Assembly: GCA_021018995.1 (NCBI GenBank) | Contig: CM037593.1 | Coordinates: forward strand, 20,064,810 to 20,128,809 | Source: Chloranthus sessilifolius | Taxonomy: Eukaryota; Streptophyta; Magnoliopsida; Chloranthales; Chloranthaceae | DNA length: 64,000 nt | Direction: 5' to 3' | Part shown: positions 1 through 10,616 of the stretch, piece after piece | How positions within the stretch are numbered: the stretch's first letter is position 1 | How the letters are laid out: each line of letters starts with the position of its first letter | Notes under the pieces: model-generated | The model's database searches: none | What the model saw: the letters and a program-made list of their open reading frames with translations, nothing else | Told to the model about the DNA's origin: nothing | Translations under genes and position numbers: made by a program

Positions 1-701
1 TTCCCCTGTACGAGTTGCAAAAATTGGATCTCTATCTGATTTCACACAACCTCGGGGAAGTATTGCTTATTAAATTTCTCAACGAATTCATCCCATGTCC
101 AGGGCATATCTGGAGTCTCCTGAGCCCTAGTCTATGAAACGGACTTCCACCAAGGCCCAGCCTCTCCGTCTAGCATGTAGGCTGCCCAACGAACGCTCTC
201 GTCCTCCGTGCACGTCAGTACACTAAATACTTTCTCCATCTCACTCAGCCAATGCTCTGCCACTATAGGCTCTCCCTGTCCAGAAAAGCTAGAAGGTCTC
301 ATCCTCCTAAACTCAGTAAAAGCAGAAGATGTTGGCGGTGTCGGAGCCACTGGAGGTGTCGATGGCTGATGCTGCTGATGGGCAGTATGAGCTGCCAAGG
401 ATGCTGCCTTTTGAGCCATAGCAGCTGTCATGGTCTCCATGATGTGCATCATCCTTTGACGCTCTTCTCTGTCCTCATTTCGTTCTCTAACCCTCTCTTA
501 TTCTCTTTGATCTTGATCTTGACGATCTCGATCACGATTCTCTCCCTGATCTTGGCTCCCTTGGCCACCACTGCCAGAAGCCCCTCCATCTCCTATGGGT
601 ACTCTATTGGTATCCGAGATAAAATCATCTCGACTACGCAAGCTTCTACTATGACCGCCCATGGGTCGGCCCCTTCCTTTAGAAGATATAACGGTCTGCA
701 C
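1..701 (-). pseudogene. gag: Tekay-1 gag remnant (Ty3/gypsy chromovirus)
   Basis: Capsid-type Gag of a Ty3/gypsy retrotransposon, which would build the cytoplasmic particle that packages element RNA. Reading starts at the ATG at 701, about 80 bases inside the primer-binding site. The N-terminus is Gly/Arg/Asp/Gln-rich and low-complexity. It is followed by the retrotransposon Gag segment with FRRMRPSSFSGQGEP and, further on, YMLDGEAGPWW. An in-frame TAA at about 495-497 replaces the CAA (Gln) of the sister copy at 37.9-38.3 kb, a single C-to-T change. A second break follows near 132. The gene runs off the left window edge, so pol is not seen. The match to the sister copy makes the assignment firm, and the copy is non-functional. 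Confidence 0.9.
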
Positions 702-779
702 GTGAAAACAAAGTTTTCATTAGCAGAAGTCCCTATGTTTTGATAAAAGAATGATTGTCAGAGTTTCTAAAAGAAAATA

Positions 780-791
780 CTCTGATACCAA
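780..791 (-). promoter_or_regulatory. Tekay-1 primer-binding site (initiator tRNA-Met)
   Basis: Read on the minus strand this is TGGTATCAGAG, the common plant primer-binding site complementary to the 3' end of initiator tRNA-Met. It lies two bases beyond the LTR end, which fixes the element as minus-strand and the LTR at 793-3411 as the 5' LTR. Confidence 0.85.
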
Positions 792-2320
792 CTGTGACAG
801 CCCGGATTTTGACACCCCGAAACCCATGCCATCAGCACGATCCTCCAGACCGTGCCCCAAAGCTATGCATGGAACATTGGTATAATAAATAAAGCTAATA
901 ATCTCATAAAGCGAAAATAGTTAATATGCCCAACTAGCATATTCAAAAGACAGTTCTACTTTCATGCCACTGCATGAACAGAGAACCGACCCGATCCATC
1001 GGTGATAAACAGATCACCCCAGATGGTTCGCCAAAAGAATAATTCAATTTAATTACATGTTCAACAAAATAAAGGCTTAACATACCAAGCCGTAAAATTC
1101 TGCTCTCAAAACTACTCTCTGTCAAAGTACACAGCGGAGTCTCCTAGAAGAAGTCCTCGGGTGAAGGCTCCAACTCGTCTCCAGGCACGTAATTCGAATC
1201 ACCCGGATCTATGTCCCCCGAAGCCTCAGCTGCTGCTATCAGTGGACCTGCAACATATAGTCTAAAGGGTGAGCTACATCCTAGCTCAATAGGGAACCAA
1301 CACAATGAACATATAAATTAAAACTCACATATATTCCATGATACTCTAAGCATGATGTGTCTATGCAATTGCTAGAAAAAAATAGTTTTAAAAGCTGATG
1401 AATTGCATTCAAGTTTACTGGTAATGAGCATGTCTTACTTTACTGTTGATTTATCATGAATGACATTGAACAGGCCTAAAGCAAAACTTAAATCTTCAAC
1501 TTAAGTAATCCCCGAGCAATATAGCATCGAGCCCCGATGAGATACCCTTCATCGTCGCCTAAATAGATAGCTGTTATAAAGTATTCCCTGGGAATACGAC
1601 CCAAGCCTCTTTTCACTAGGCGGCGAGGTTAAAAACTCATCTCAACATCCCTGGGACGTGCGTACTGTTACGAATAAACCTCCGCACTGGTGTACGGATT
1701 GGCCGCCATACCGGTCACGGATATCCTGTCGCGTCAGTCGTGGGTATCCCGTCACGTCGGTGGGGTATCCTATAAAATCTCAAATAACAAAAATAACATG
1801 TGCTTTATATATAGTTATTCACCGTGTAAGAGTACTATCTTATATTAGTTAGGCCTCAATAGTAATTATTCAATCATATGTATACATCCCTGGGATGTAT
1901 ACATACCCGCATCACACCTGATGCCTTTATTACTTTCTCATCCCCTGGGGATGTCTCAATCTCATTAGATTACTTGTTCTTAATTACTTGCATCACACTG
2001 ATGCCTTTATCACATTTTTGGTGTCACACACGCACCCATTTTTACAAAGCTTTTCATAGTTAAAACATTTTCAATTCTGATAATTATATCACTACATACA
2101 TGCTCTTGCAATTAAAGTACATGTTCAAGGTATTCCCTACCTCAATTCTCTGAAGGTCCAAGCATCAAGGTCCCACGCGGCTCCTTGTGCTCGCTTTTAC
2201 ACGTACCACCTATGGTACATCATAACACATGCAATACATCACTAAAGATGTAATGAAAAAGTTCCTAGGCCTTCCATGAATCTCAAAGTAAAACTAGGAA
2301 GTTAAGCAAAACTGCCAAAG

Positions 2321-2840
2321 TCGATTAATCGATTCCCAAAATCGATTAATCGAAACCCAAATCGATTAATCGATTCTCAAAATCGATTAATCGAGATTCA
2401 AATTCGATTAATCGATCCTAAATCGATTAATCGAAGTCTCTAACATAATAAGGTCAATTCTCAAATCGAGTGGTCGAAAGTCTGAAATCGATTAGTCGAT
2501 CCCAAATCGATTAATTGAAATCCAAAATCGATTAATCGATTTCCCAACTCGATTAGTCGATTTCTCCAGGTCTCTTTTCTCTAGCCACTGGAGGTACCCA
2601 GTCGATTAGTCGATTTCTCCAGGTCTCTTTTCTCCAGCCACTAGAGGTACCCAGTCGATTAGTCGATTTCTCCAGGTCTCTTTTCTCCAGCCACTAGAGG
2701 TACCCAGTCGATTAGTCAATTTCCAAATCGACTAATCGAAATCCAAATCGATTAATCGAAATCGGGCTTTCATGACTTTTCAACTTCTTGGCCAAAATCG
2801 ATTAATCGAATCTTAATTTCGATTAATCGATTTGGCCAGA
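2321..2840. repeat. Phased TCGATTAATCGA palindrome array, Tekay-1 LTR
   Basis: More than twenty copies or near-copies of the 12-bp palindrome TCGATTAATCGA and the variant CGATTAGTCGATT. The first six start at 2321, 2342, 2362, 2383, 2404 and 2423, i.e. steps of 21, 20, 21, 21 and 19 bp. The A/T-rich spacers differ while the palindrome is kept. The array occurs at the same LTR position in the other two Tekay copies. Each palindrome has two CpG sites. Confidence 0.9.
2549..2711. repeat. 53-bp tandem triplication inside the Tekay-1 array
   Basis: The unit from TCGATTAGTCG through CTCCAGGTCTC and GAGGTACCCAG is repeated with starts at 2549, 2602 and 2655, and a partial fourth at 2708, so the period is 53 bp. 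The other two Tekay LTRs have one unit here (CCCCAG..TTTCATTTCTCCAG..GGAGC), so the expansion belongs to this copy. Confidence 0.9.
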
Positions 2841-3539
2841 TTCAGCCTCCTTTCGGGCTGTTCTTTCAAATCTTTCTCCTTTCTTTTCTATGCCTTCAAT
2901 CTACCCATTTAACCCTACTTGACTGAATTAAATTTGTCTATAATATATGCATTCACTTTAATTAAAACTCACCTCAATAATCCTTTCAAGGGATTGATTT
3001 GTTGGGTTTGATGGCTAGGGTTCCATCACTTGCTTCAACGATCCCCAATCGCTTTGAATTCGAAAATCAATGCTCTCTCCTCTTGATTTGCATTAACTTC
3101 ACTACCATAACTCCTCTTTACTATCTCTCTCTCTCTCTTCTTAACTCTCTCTTCAACAACCAAAGTAAAAAGAAACTAGGGTTATTAAAACCCTTATATC
3201 CTCTCTTGGCCTTGTGTGTTAAACACATACCCCAGAGATAAGTTAATGTGACTGCAACTTAACACAATACTCTACACTTAGGTCACACTAATCTCATATC
3301 AGTACATAACTTTATGAACTCATTGTTTGACCATCACCTGGTCAAACCTATGATCAATCGGGCACGGATCTCGAGGTTAAGGTCAAACGATCAATTTTTC
3401 GAGATATTACAGATCATATGCCCAAAACTAGAAAACAAAATAGAACAATCACTAAGTGGATGCTACCAAGAAGAAAAAAAAAAGAGACACTATGACATTA
3501 ATTAAACTAAAACTCGCCTAGAGGAACAGAAGGAAACCT

Positions 3540-4900
3540 CTGATCATCGCGACGCCCTGTCTCCGACGGTAAAGCTACTCATAGAGATACGCCAATGCGG
3601 CCGCACCCTACGCATAGGTGGAAACTCGATCCAAGTCCCCGAGAACCATCAAAAATAATTCAATGACGCATCCTCGAGTCAAAGAGGAAAAGAGTACCGC
3701 ACCAAGGAAGTGCATCAAGAATGCTCGAAGCACCCTATCCGCAGCCAACCCCGGCTCCACCATGGGCTCCCGGCCCGCCACTATCACACAACGCGCCTCA
3801 TAAGACGCCTTTGCCTCCGAGTGGCGCCTCGAAGGGACGAAGCCACTCGCAAACGTATCGAAGAACCAGGTGACTCAAACTACACCCAACCCTGATCCAC
3901 TCGATCTATACGACACACCCAAGATCTCCTCACACACCTCCAAATAATATCCTGCCATCCACCCTGTGATCGGCTCACCCTCGAAATGAAGACCGGTAAT
4001 GTGAACCCAGTCCTCTTGAGTCGGCAACATCATACCAACTGGAAAGAGAAGCGCCTGGTGCTCCTCCCTCCACCTCTCCAAGATCGGCACGATTAGGCCC
4101 CGATCGACCTGAAAGGGCTCCAGCACTAGGATCGGCCTGAAAATGAAAGATACCAGTCACGCCTGCTGAAACTCTGACAAGGCACGATACCAAGTATGAG
4201 ACTCAGCCCATGCCGACCCGATAGCCAGCTGCGGGGCCTCCTATTGAACGAAATATAAAATAATAACCTTAAGACTAACACATACTCATGATGAAAGATA
4301 AACGAATTTAAAACTAAAAGCAAGTCAAATATGCCCCAAATATAATAACAATTTACAACAAACACACAAAACGTGATAAGGGCAATTGAATAGAAACATG
4401 ACCTATCTCTAGATGCCATCATGGTATATGAGTGAGCACACAACCAAGGATCAATACAGGTTCCACATAAATTAGAAGGGTTTCCAGAACATAATGAGCC
4501 TATGTCATAACCTAAATGGATGAGAAAATGAAAGAACTCTTGCTCCTGGGTGCTTACCTGGCCTCTAGCAAAGAAATCCTCCAGTGGGAAGTGTTTGCGA
4601 TCTGGCTGCCCCTCACCCTGGTGCTGCTCAGACGCACCCTCAGCTCTCTCACCCTCAGCTCTCTCACCCTCAGGTATCTCATCCTCACCCTCAGCGACCC
4701 CCTACTCAATCTCGAGCACCTCCTCCCTGACCCCCGACTGGTCAACCTCTAATACCTCCTCTCTAACCACCTCCCCAACATCCACCTCCCCGACAATGTC
4801 GATTCGACCCTCAAAAGTCTCACTTATCTCTTCCCCTAACATCCTCTCTAACTTAAAAATAGTAAGATCGCACCTACCAATGCCCTCACCCTACATCCTA
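3540..4900 (-). pseudogene. Antisense additional ORF with plant mobile domain (PMD), decayed
   Basis: Similar in pattern to the plant mobile domain / PP7-long-form-like family. These proteins of uncertain biochemical role occur in nuclear genes and as extra ORFs of Tat retrotransposons. The best block is 4200-3875 (minus), with AESHTWYRALSEF, then ERWREEH, LLFPVGMMLPT and WVHITGLHFEGEPI. It continues after breaks with VTWFFDTF and, near 3720-3560, FLMHFLGAVLF and GAAALAYLYE. An acidic, Glu-rich first segment lies near 4900-4560 and includes a short tandem GERAE repeat. The 4240-4550 interval looks intronic. Several stops and shifts break the frame. No catalytic motif was seen. Confidence 0.6.
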
Positions 4901-4906
4901 GAATGA

Positions 4907-7340
4907 AGAACTTGAAAAACTGAAGAGAACGAAAGAAACAGCAACCAAAACGGATGGCCGAATAGCAAAATATCACGAAAACACGAAAATCAGAGCACAA
5001 AGAAACAAGAAAATAGAGAATCAAAGACTAAAACGGATCACGCGACAAAAATGAAAAGTTTTGAACTATTTATAAGACACGCCAAAATCGCGCGCTTAAA
5101 TTCCGGCTCTCAAACCAATCACGCACCACTCTCACCGTGCTTAATTCGAACTACACAACCGGTCATGAGCACGTAACCTAATCGTCGCCCGCTCAAACAA
5201 ACCCGACCATATGATTACGCGCAGTCTATTAAGCGCATAATCGCTTCAAGCGTCTACACAGTGGCACGCGAATGCCAATGATCACCCCTATAGTGACCAG
5301 CAACCGCCCTAATCACACGTCCGATACCACGCGTTTAACTTGGTCGAACGACTGGAAACTGGTGCTTAATGACATTCTGACGCTCTGAACACGCATGCAC
5401 CCTCTGGCGCGCAATTAATTTATGCACTCAAAGTGAAGCACGCAATTCCCCAGAAATAAAAAAATGCCCAAGATAGCACATTCACAAGCCTAAATAGGAG
5501 ACTTCCAACACTGATTACCAACCTAAACTACGCCCCTGTTAAGCCCAGTCCAAAAACACTTCTGGCGAAGAACATAAACACCCCAAAGCCAAAAATGATG
5601 AATGCCCCCCAACATCACCTACACACTCCAACTAAGACCAAGACTAAACAAAAAAACTAAAAAAATGCCCCCCATCATTCATTCACTTGAACCTAAACTA
5701 AGTTAAACCAAAAACTGCTCTCAGAACACCCCATATCAAAATAAATAAATAAATAAGATCAGACCAAATTTAAATAAATAAGCATTACACCAAGAACAAG
5801 TTGAAGGAAGCTATCAAAATAAACCAAACCAAATTTGCTAAATAAAGATTACCACAAATGAAATAGAAATATAATCATTTCATAAATAAATAAAATAATT
5901 ATAAAATACACCGAGGGCATACCCTCTGAATATACAACTTAAAACAAGAAACTTAAAATCCGCACGTTCAGGCAATGCATGAATCCGGATTTATTCGGGA
6001 AAATAAAAATTCCATCTTCCCCTCTTCCCTTATAGCATGACAGTAATTCGACTGCTACCTTGCATTCCCAATCCCGTCCATTCTCAATAATCCACTCAAT
6101 AAATACAACTCCTCGGGTCCAACATCCAGGATACAAAAAAGAAAGGAAGAAAAGACATTAATGAACAAGAAAATGCCCAAAATAAAAATGCCCCAAAAGT
6201 TTTAATCCCAAACTTGAAATAAAATTCAAAACAACAACCCAAAACTTTTAGCTCACACATTTATAAATTATACCCCCTGAAATATCAAATGACAAGTGTC
6301 ACACCTTTAAACCATTCCAATCTAATTAAATCCAAACCAAACACATACCCCCCTAAAGACCACAATCCATGACAAACCCAGATGAACCAATCATCACACA
6401 ACAGTTACCCTTTCAAGGAAACACAAATCCCAAAGCAAAGTAAACAAGCCAATAAGATTTAAACACTTAACACCCATCTAAAACTTTTGAAAGCTTGCAC
6501 CTTTTAACAAGTGTCACTTCAAATCAAACAAGAGACCAAAACAAAGAACCTTAAACATTAAACAAAAAAATTCTCTAAAGTAAGACCCTAACCTATTTAA
6601 AACCAGAAAAATGCCCCAAACTAACCAAACATAACCAAAAAAAAAAAAACTCTCTAAATAAAACCCGACAAAGCAAATAAGCCCTGAATAAATTCGAACT
6701 GAACCTCAAGTTAAACTAAATCCTAAAATAAGTCAAACAAATAAGATAAATCCAACTAATTCGCTAATACGTTTAAACGAATAAACAAACACGACAAAAA
6801 AAAGCCTCTTTATTTATAAATCAAAAGTTTTACAAGTATCACTGGAGGCATACCTCCTGAATTTACAACCTAAAACGAAAACCTAAAACTTTAACCTACA
6901 ACCCAAAACGAAGACTGGGTTCAAAACCGAGATGAAGCGAGGAGCAAATTCTGCTTGGAGCGTCCAATCAGAGAGTTCAGGGAGAATTGATTGGGAAATA
7001 CATCCCTCCACTTTTTACTCCTTCTCTTCCGCTATCTTCATCTCCTCCACCGCCGCCTTCACCGCTCTTTAAAAAGGACCGATGTGAAGGCTAACGCCCC
7101 CATTCCTAATATCGCCCACTCTCAGAATAATACCGTCCACGAGCATCACCTCGGGACAGAGATCACACGAAATAACAAATATAGGAAGAAATGGCATCTC
7201 AATTCGACGGTTAGATCGCCCAATATCACTAAAATACGAATTTTAAAATACAAGATATCCAGAAAAAGGTCAAAACTTGATACTAAACCAGAGAATGAAA
7301 AATAAATGAAAGCACTCTCGCTTATACAGAGTACAGACTC
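4907..7340. other. Tat internal spacer, A-rich, with a diverged ~0.9-kb duplication
   Basis: Mostly A-rich DNA without a convincing gene. Two parts resemble each other about 930 bp apart. One around 5905-5960 has GAGGGCATACCCTCTGAAT; the other around 6840-6890 has GGAGGCATACCTCCTGAAT. Upstream of each on the minus strand is a short coding-like stretch: 6136-5939, with EWIIENGRDWECKVAVE, and about 7170-6880, with VMLVDGIILRVGDIRNGG and two in-frame stops. I do not recognise either product. They may be exons or duplicates of another small antisense ORF. Confidence 0.4.
5067..5460 (-). promoter_or_regulatory. Tat module 1: TATA box with split-palindrome words, upstream of the antisense PMD ORF
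   Basis: A minus-strand TATAAATAG lies at 5067-5075, about 160 bp before the putative first coding segment of the PMD ORF. Directly upstream (5080-5460) are words made of inverted arms such as GATTACGCGC..GCGCATAATC and AATCACGCAC..CGTGCTTAATT. Similar words recur in the LTR U3. The layout suggests a separate promoter for the antisense ORF; transcription is not shown. Confidence 0.45.
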
Positions 7341-7700
7341 AATCACGTGCCAGAGCACAGGCGCTTAACCAAATCACGGGTCACACATGATGCGCACAAT
7401 CATAAATGCACGCCTTAACCCAAGCACGCAAATATGTCATCGCCCACACCAACGATGCAACGCTCTGATCGCGCGCACTCTATGAACCATGCAAATTTAT
7501 CAAATGGCATGCTACAGTCGCGCGACCTGAAAGGTCACCCATACACTGATCTAGTGATGCCTCGATCACGTGCTATAGTTGTAGAACATAACACAATCAC
7601 ACACATACTCAGACGCTCGTAAGCAGCCCCTCAAGCCTAAGATCGCACGCCTAAAAACAGGCGTGCAAGCGTATTGAGTGACCTAAAACAGGTGCGCAAT
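7321..7700 (-). promoter_or_regulatory. Tat module 2: TATA-like box with split palindromes
   Basis: A minus-strand GTATAAG sits at 7321-7327. On its upstream side is a run of GC-arm/AT-flank inverted words. The clearest are GCACGCCT at 7645-7652 paired with AGGCGTGC at 7659-7666 (perfect 8-bp arms), and ATTGAGTGACCT..AGGTGCGCAAT at about 7674-7699. Downstream lies the coding-like stretch near 7170-6880. Confidence 0.35.
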
Positions 7701-7814
7701 ACCCGAATTTGGAAGAAATCTACACCCTCAAACCTTTGTATCCCATTTTGGCCAAGATTCTTCAGTCCCATCACGTAGCCTCACAAGCTGTTTCGACAGA
7801 AAAGAAAGACCTAC

Positions 7815-8355
7815 TCACCCGTCCCATCGCATATCCTTGCGTGAGAAGGAAGCATTGACAGCACCCATCCCCATCGCGATAATGTGTACACATGCGATAT
7901 CACCTCAATATTCAGTCCCATCATAATAAATTAACTGTACCCTTATGTCCCATCGCGAGAAGCTGAAAGCAAATCTCTCGAGAATGCGAGCACACAACCG
8001 CTAACTACGCTCAATCGACATCCCATCGCGAACATCACTGCCTGAAAAAAAAAAAAAAAAAAAAGCTCAGACAGCACAGGCCACGCCGTATGACGAAAAG
8101 AGGGAAAGCTTGATTATGACTCATCGCTAAGGCGAAGATCTCTCTCTCTCTCCCGAGTTGATCCCCACGTCCCACCAGGACTCACCCAACACACAACCAA
8201 AGAAAGGGAGAATCCCCACATCTTATCGCGACATCATTCTTCCCAGGACATCACATCACAACCGCCAACCCCTCTTACAGAGGACCCAAACAAAAGGAAA
8301 AGAAGATATCTCCAAAGTCCCATCGCGGTACCGCCCCCAACATCCCACCAGTCCC
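7815..8355. repeat. Dispersed CCCATCGCG words in the Tat spacer
   Basis: TCCCATCGCG or close variants occur about seven to eight times in roughly 550 bp (for example near 7817, 7868, 7949, 8020, 8318 and 8350), with irregular spacing and unrelated DNA between. A 20-base A run lies at 8045-8064. No ORF was found and the function is unknown. Confidence 0.6.
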
Positions 8356-8820
8356 ATCGCGGACCACACAGGCTACACGCCATTCAGGTAAGTATCACTC
8401 CCAGGTAAGTGCTACCTGCCTTTTTTTATTTTACTCGATATTCCTCATAAATATAGTTAGCTATGATTAAGTCAAATATTTTCAAAACTATCTCTCTCGA
8501 CTCGCGAATCACTGTAGTCCTTCCATAAGAGACAATCATCAGTACTCACCGAGAAGGTTAGACGGAGTATCCGGCATGCCAAGTGTCGTCTTGACAACCA
8601 TAATAACGGTCAGGTCCATAAATCCCGTACTGGTGGATTTGCTCAGTGACGTCTCAGAAGCCACGCTTTGTATCATTTTACTATCGAATTGATCTTAAAT
8701 TAAAATCCCTAAAATTTCAAATTTTCAAAACCCCAAAAATTTTAAAATCCCCTTACCAAAAAAAAAAAGAAGAAAAGAATAGAAGAACAAAGCCATAAGA
8801 TAAATAGACCAAACTCACCT
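8356..8820. other. Tat spacer, no gene seen
   Basis: A/T-rich DNA between the CCCATCGCG cluster and module 3, with short A runs near 8758-8768. I see no coding frame, RNA gene or element end. Confidence 0.4.
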
Positions 8821-8823
8821 TTC

Positions 8824-9240
8824 TTTAAATACCAAAAAAAAAAAAGATTAAGTGCCCCATCACCCGCGTATAATAAATTACACTTAAACCTAACCTTTAA
8901 CTCCTAAGACCCCTGAACTCGCAATCAAGCACATATTCCACTGCGCAGAATTGGATCAAGCGCACACACCACTGCGTAGAATCATTTGTTTAGACATATT
9001 AGGATTAGAATCTCCAACTTAGAGGCTGACTCCAGATGAATCAAGCACGCGCGCCAATGTGCAGAATTCAATTAAGCATACCTCACAAGACCCTCACCTC
9101 AATTACCGGCCTAAACCAGCCATTCTCCTGGGAAGCCAAACATTGAGTATATTTAATCTAAGAATTTACAAATGCCTATTAAAAAAAGAACGCTTGACGC
9201 GCATTGGTGTGAGCAATGACGCGCCCGGTCTGATATGACT
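8824..9240 (-). promoter_or_regulatory. Tat module 3: TATA-like box with split palindromes
   Basis: A minus-strand TATTTAAAG lies at 8823-8831. Upstream of it (8930-9240) are further words of the family type, e.g. ATCAAGCGCACACACCACTGCGTAGAATC and ATCAAGCACGCGCGCC..TGTGCAGAATT. No open frame follows it on the minus strand, so this may be a decayed or non-coding module. Confidence 0.3.
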
Positions 9241-9529
9241 TGCAAAAGCCTTCAATATTATATAATAATTCATTTTATTATTATTAGTCCCTGGACCTTA
9301 TTTTAGACATTTGATTGACGCCTCGGTACCTCGATTGCATAAAATCCCTCTGTTAGCCCGTACCATGCGGCGGGATGCACCATGTACCCACATACCCGAA
9401 ATGTGCCCTTTGACAGCTACTATTTATCCTTCGAATGCTCTATTTTAGCTTGCACTGATAGATAAGAAAGCCAAGCATGCCATGCCAGCATCCCCAGTTC
9501 ACATTTGTGATTTTCCAAGAGAAACGAGA

Positions 9530-9603
9530 AGACACCTCGAATGAGGGGTGTCTACTTCTTCAACGCGTTCTTACTTCTCAAGAGCGCGTCGAAGAGGGGC
9601 ATC
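9530..9603 (+). promoter_or_regulatory. Tat polypurine tract with upstream hairpin
   Basis: GAAGAGGGGCATC at 9591-9603 directly precedes the LTR start and would prime plus-strand DNA synthesis. Just upstream, AGACACC (about 9530) and GGTGTCT (about 9547) form a stem around TCGAATGAG, followed by a second imperfect stem CGCGTTCTTACTTCTCAAGAGCGCG (9564-9588). Confidence 0.65.
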
Positions 9604-9669
9604 TGTAGACACTCCCATTTTGCCCTCTCAGAATATACAAATTTGTTCGGTCAACCTTTGACCTCATGA

Positions 9670-10163
9670 CCCTGATATGGGACCATATGCTAAAATAATA
9701 ATATATGGTTGGACACAGGCTGAAATAATAGTTCTGTGGCTCAGGCCCCATACCCCCAACGTGGGAACCATGCACTAAAACAATAGTACATGATTGAACA
9801 CAGGCTGAAACAATAGCTCTGTGACTCAGATCCCGACGTAGGGAGACTATATACTAAAACAATAGTATATAGTCAGGATGCAGACTGAAATAATAGTCTT
9901 GCATTTCAAACCCCGTTGCCCTGATATGGGACCATATGCTGAAACAATAGTATATGGTCGAACACAGGCTGAAACAATAGTTCTGTGGCTCAAGCCCCAT
10001 ACCCCCAATGTAGGGACCATGCACTGAAATAATAGTACATGACTGAACACAGGCTAAAATAATAGCTATGTGGCTCAGGTCCTGACGTAGGGAGACTATA
10101 TACTAAAATAATAGTATATAGTCGAAAAGCAAGCTAAAACAATAGCCTGACATTTCAAACCCG
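9670..10163. repeat. 249-bp tandem duplication with internal ~30-bp subrepeats
   Basis: CCCTGATATGGGACCATATGCT starts at 9670 and again at 9919, giving a period of 249 bp and two units. Within each unit a subrepeat of the form (C)TGAAACAATAGT followed by a copy of the preceding 5-6 bases recurs about eight times, e.g. CCATATGCTGAAACAATAGTATATGG and CTATATACTAAAACAATAGTATATAG. Each CTRAAAYAATAG core therefore sits in the loop of a short inverted repeat. Confidence 0.85.
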
Positions 10164-10169
10164 ATCCGG

Positions 10170-10616
10170 ACAACCCTGAATTAAGCGCCTAAAACCACGC
10201 ACTCAATTCAATTGCAAGCCAAATCACAAGCGCGCAATTAGTCCTTTCTTAGACCAGACTTCCTTTCCCTAGATCATCTCGAGACTCGATCACGCGCCTG
10301 ACACCAAATACACGATCGGATTGAGTGCCACATCACCGGTGCGTAATTGGCCTACGCCTGACCTAGTCTTACCGTCCTTGACCCCTAAGTTTCCTAGATT
10401 AAGCGCTTCGGAAGGAACATTTAATTAGATTACACACCTCACAATGGGCACGCAATTAGTTCTAACGTGGTTAGGACTAGAAAATTCGCTGAGCAAGTCA
10501 GCCGGTTGCTCACTGAGTCGGTGATCAACTCAAAACGATTACGCACCAGGAGACCAGTGCGTAATTTGATTAAACACCTGAAACAGGGCATTTAATTAGA
10601 AAAAAACCTATAAAAG
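10170..10616 (+). promoter_or_regulatory. Tat LTR promoter: split palindromes then TATAAAAG
   Basis: TATAAAAG at 10609-10616 is a strong plus-strand TATA box. Upstream are inverted words. ATTACGCAC at 10538-10546 pairs perfectly with GTGCGTAAT at 10557-10565. GATTAAACACCT..AGGGCATTTAATTAG lies at about 10568-10600. Further single arms (GCGCAATTAG, GTGCGTAATTGG, CACGCAATTAG) lie at 10220-10460. The same words recur in the element's internal spacers. Confidence 0.6.

Larger units (their letters stand above)
793..3411 (-). repeat. Tekay-1 5' LTR (2.6 kb)
   Basis: Long terminal repeat bounded by TGTGACA at 793 and ATTACA at 3411, so on the minus strand it runs TGTAAT...TGTCACA. It aligns along its length with 38425-40954 and 53762-56299. 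Shared landmarks are the CGATTAATCG array, the CT-rich leader near 3120-3160 and the TGCATGAACAGAG block near 970. Two minus-strand TATA candidates are visible: GGATATAAGGG near 3190-3200 and ACTATATATAAAG near 1802-1814. The second lies downstream of the palindrome array and would make the array part of U3. The right flank (from 3412) is Tat DNA. The partner LTR lies outside the window. Confidence 0.92.

Noticed and set aside
2321-2840. Regular short repeats with spacers, as in a CRISPR array
   Set aside because: The repeats are 12-bp palindromes with 7-10 bp spacers inside a plant LTR; there are no cas genes and the host is eukaryotic.
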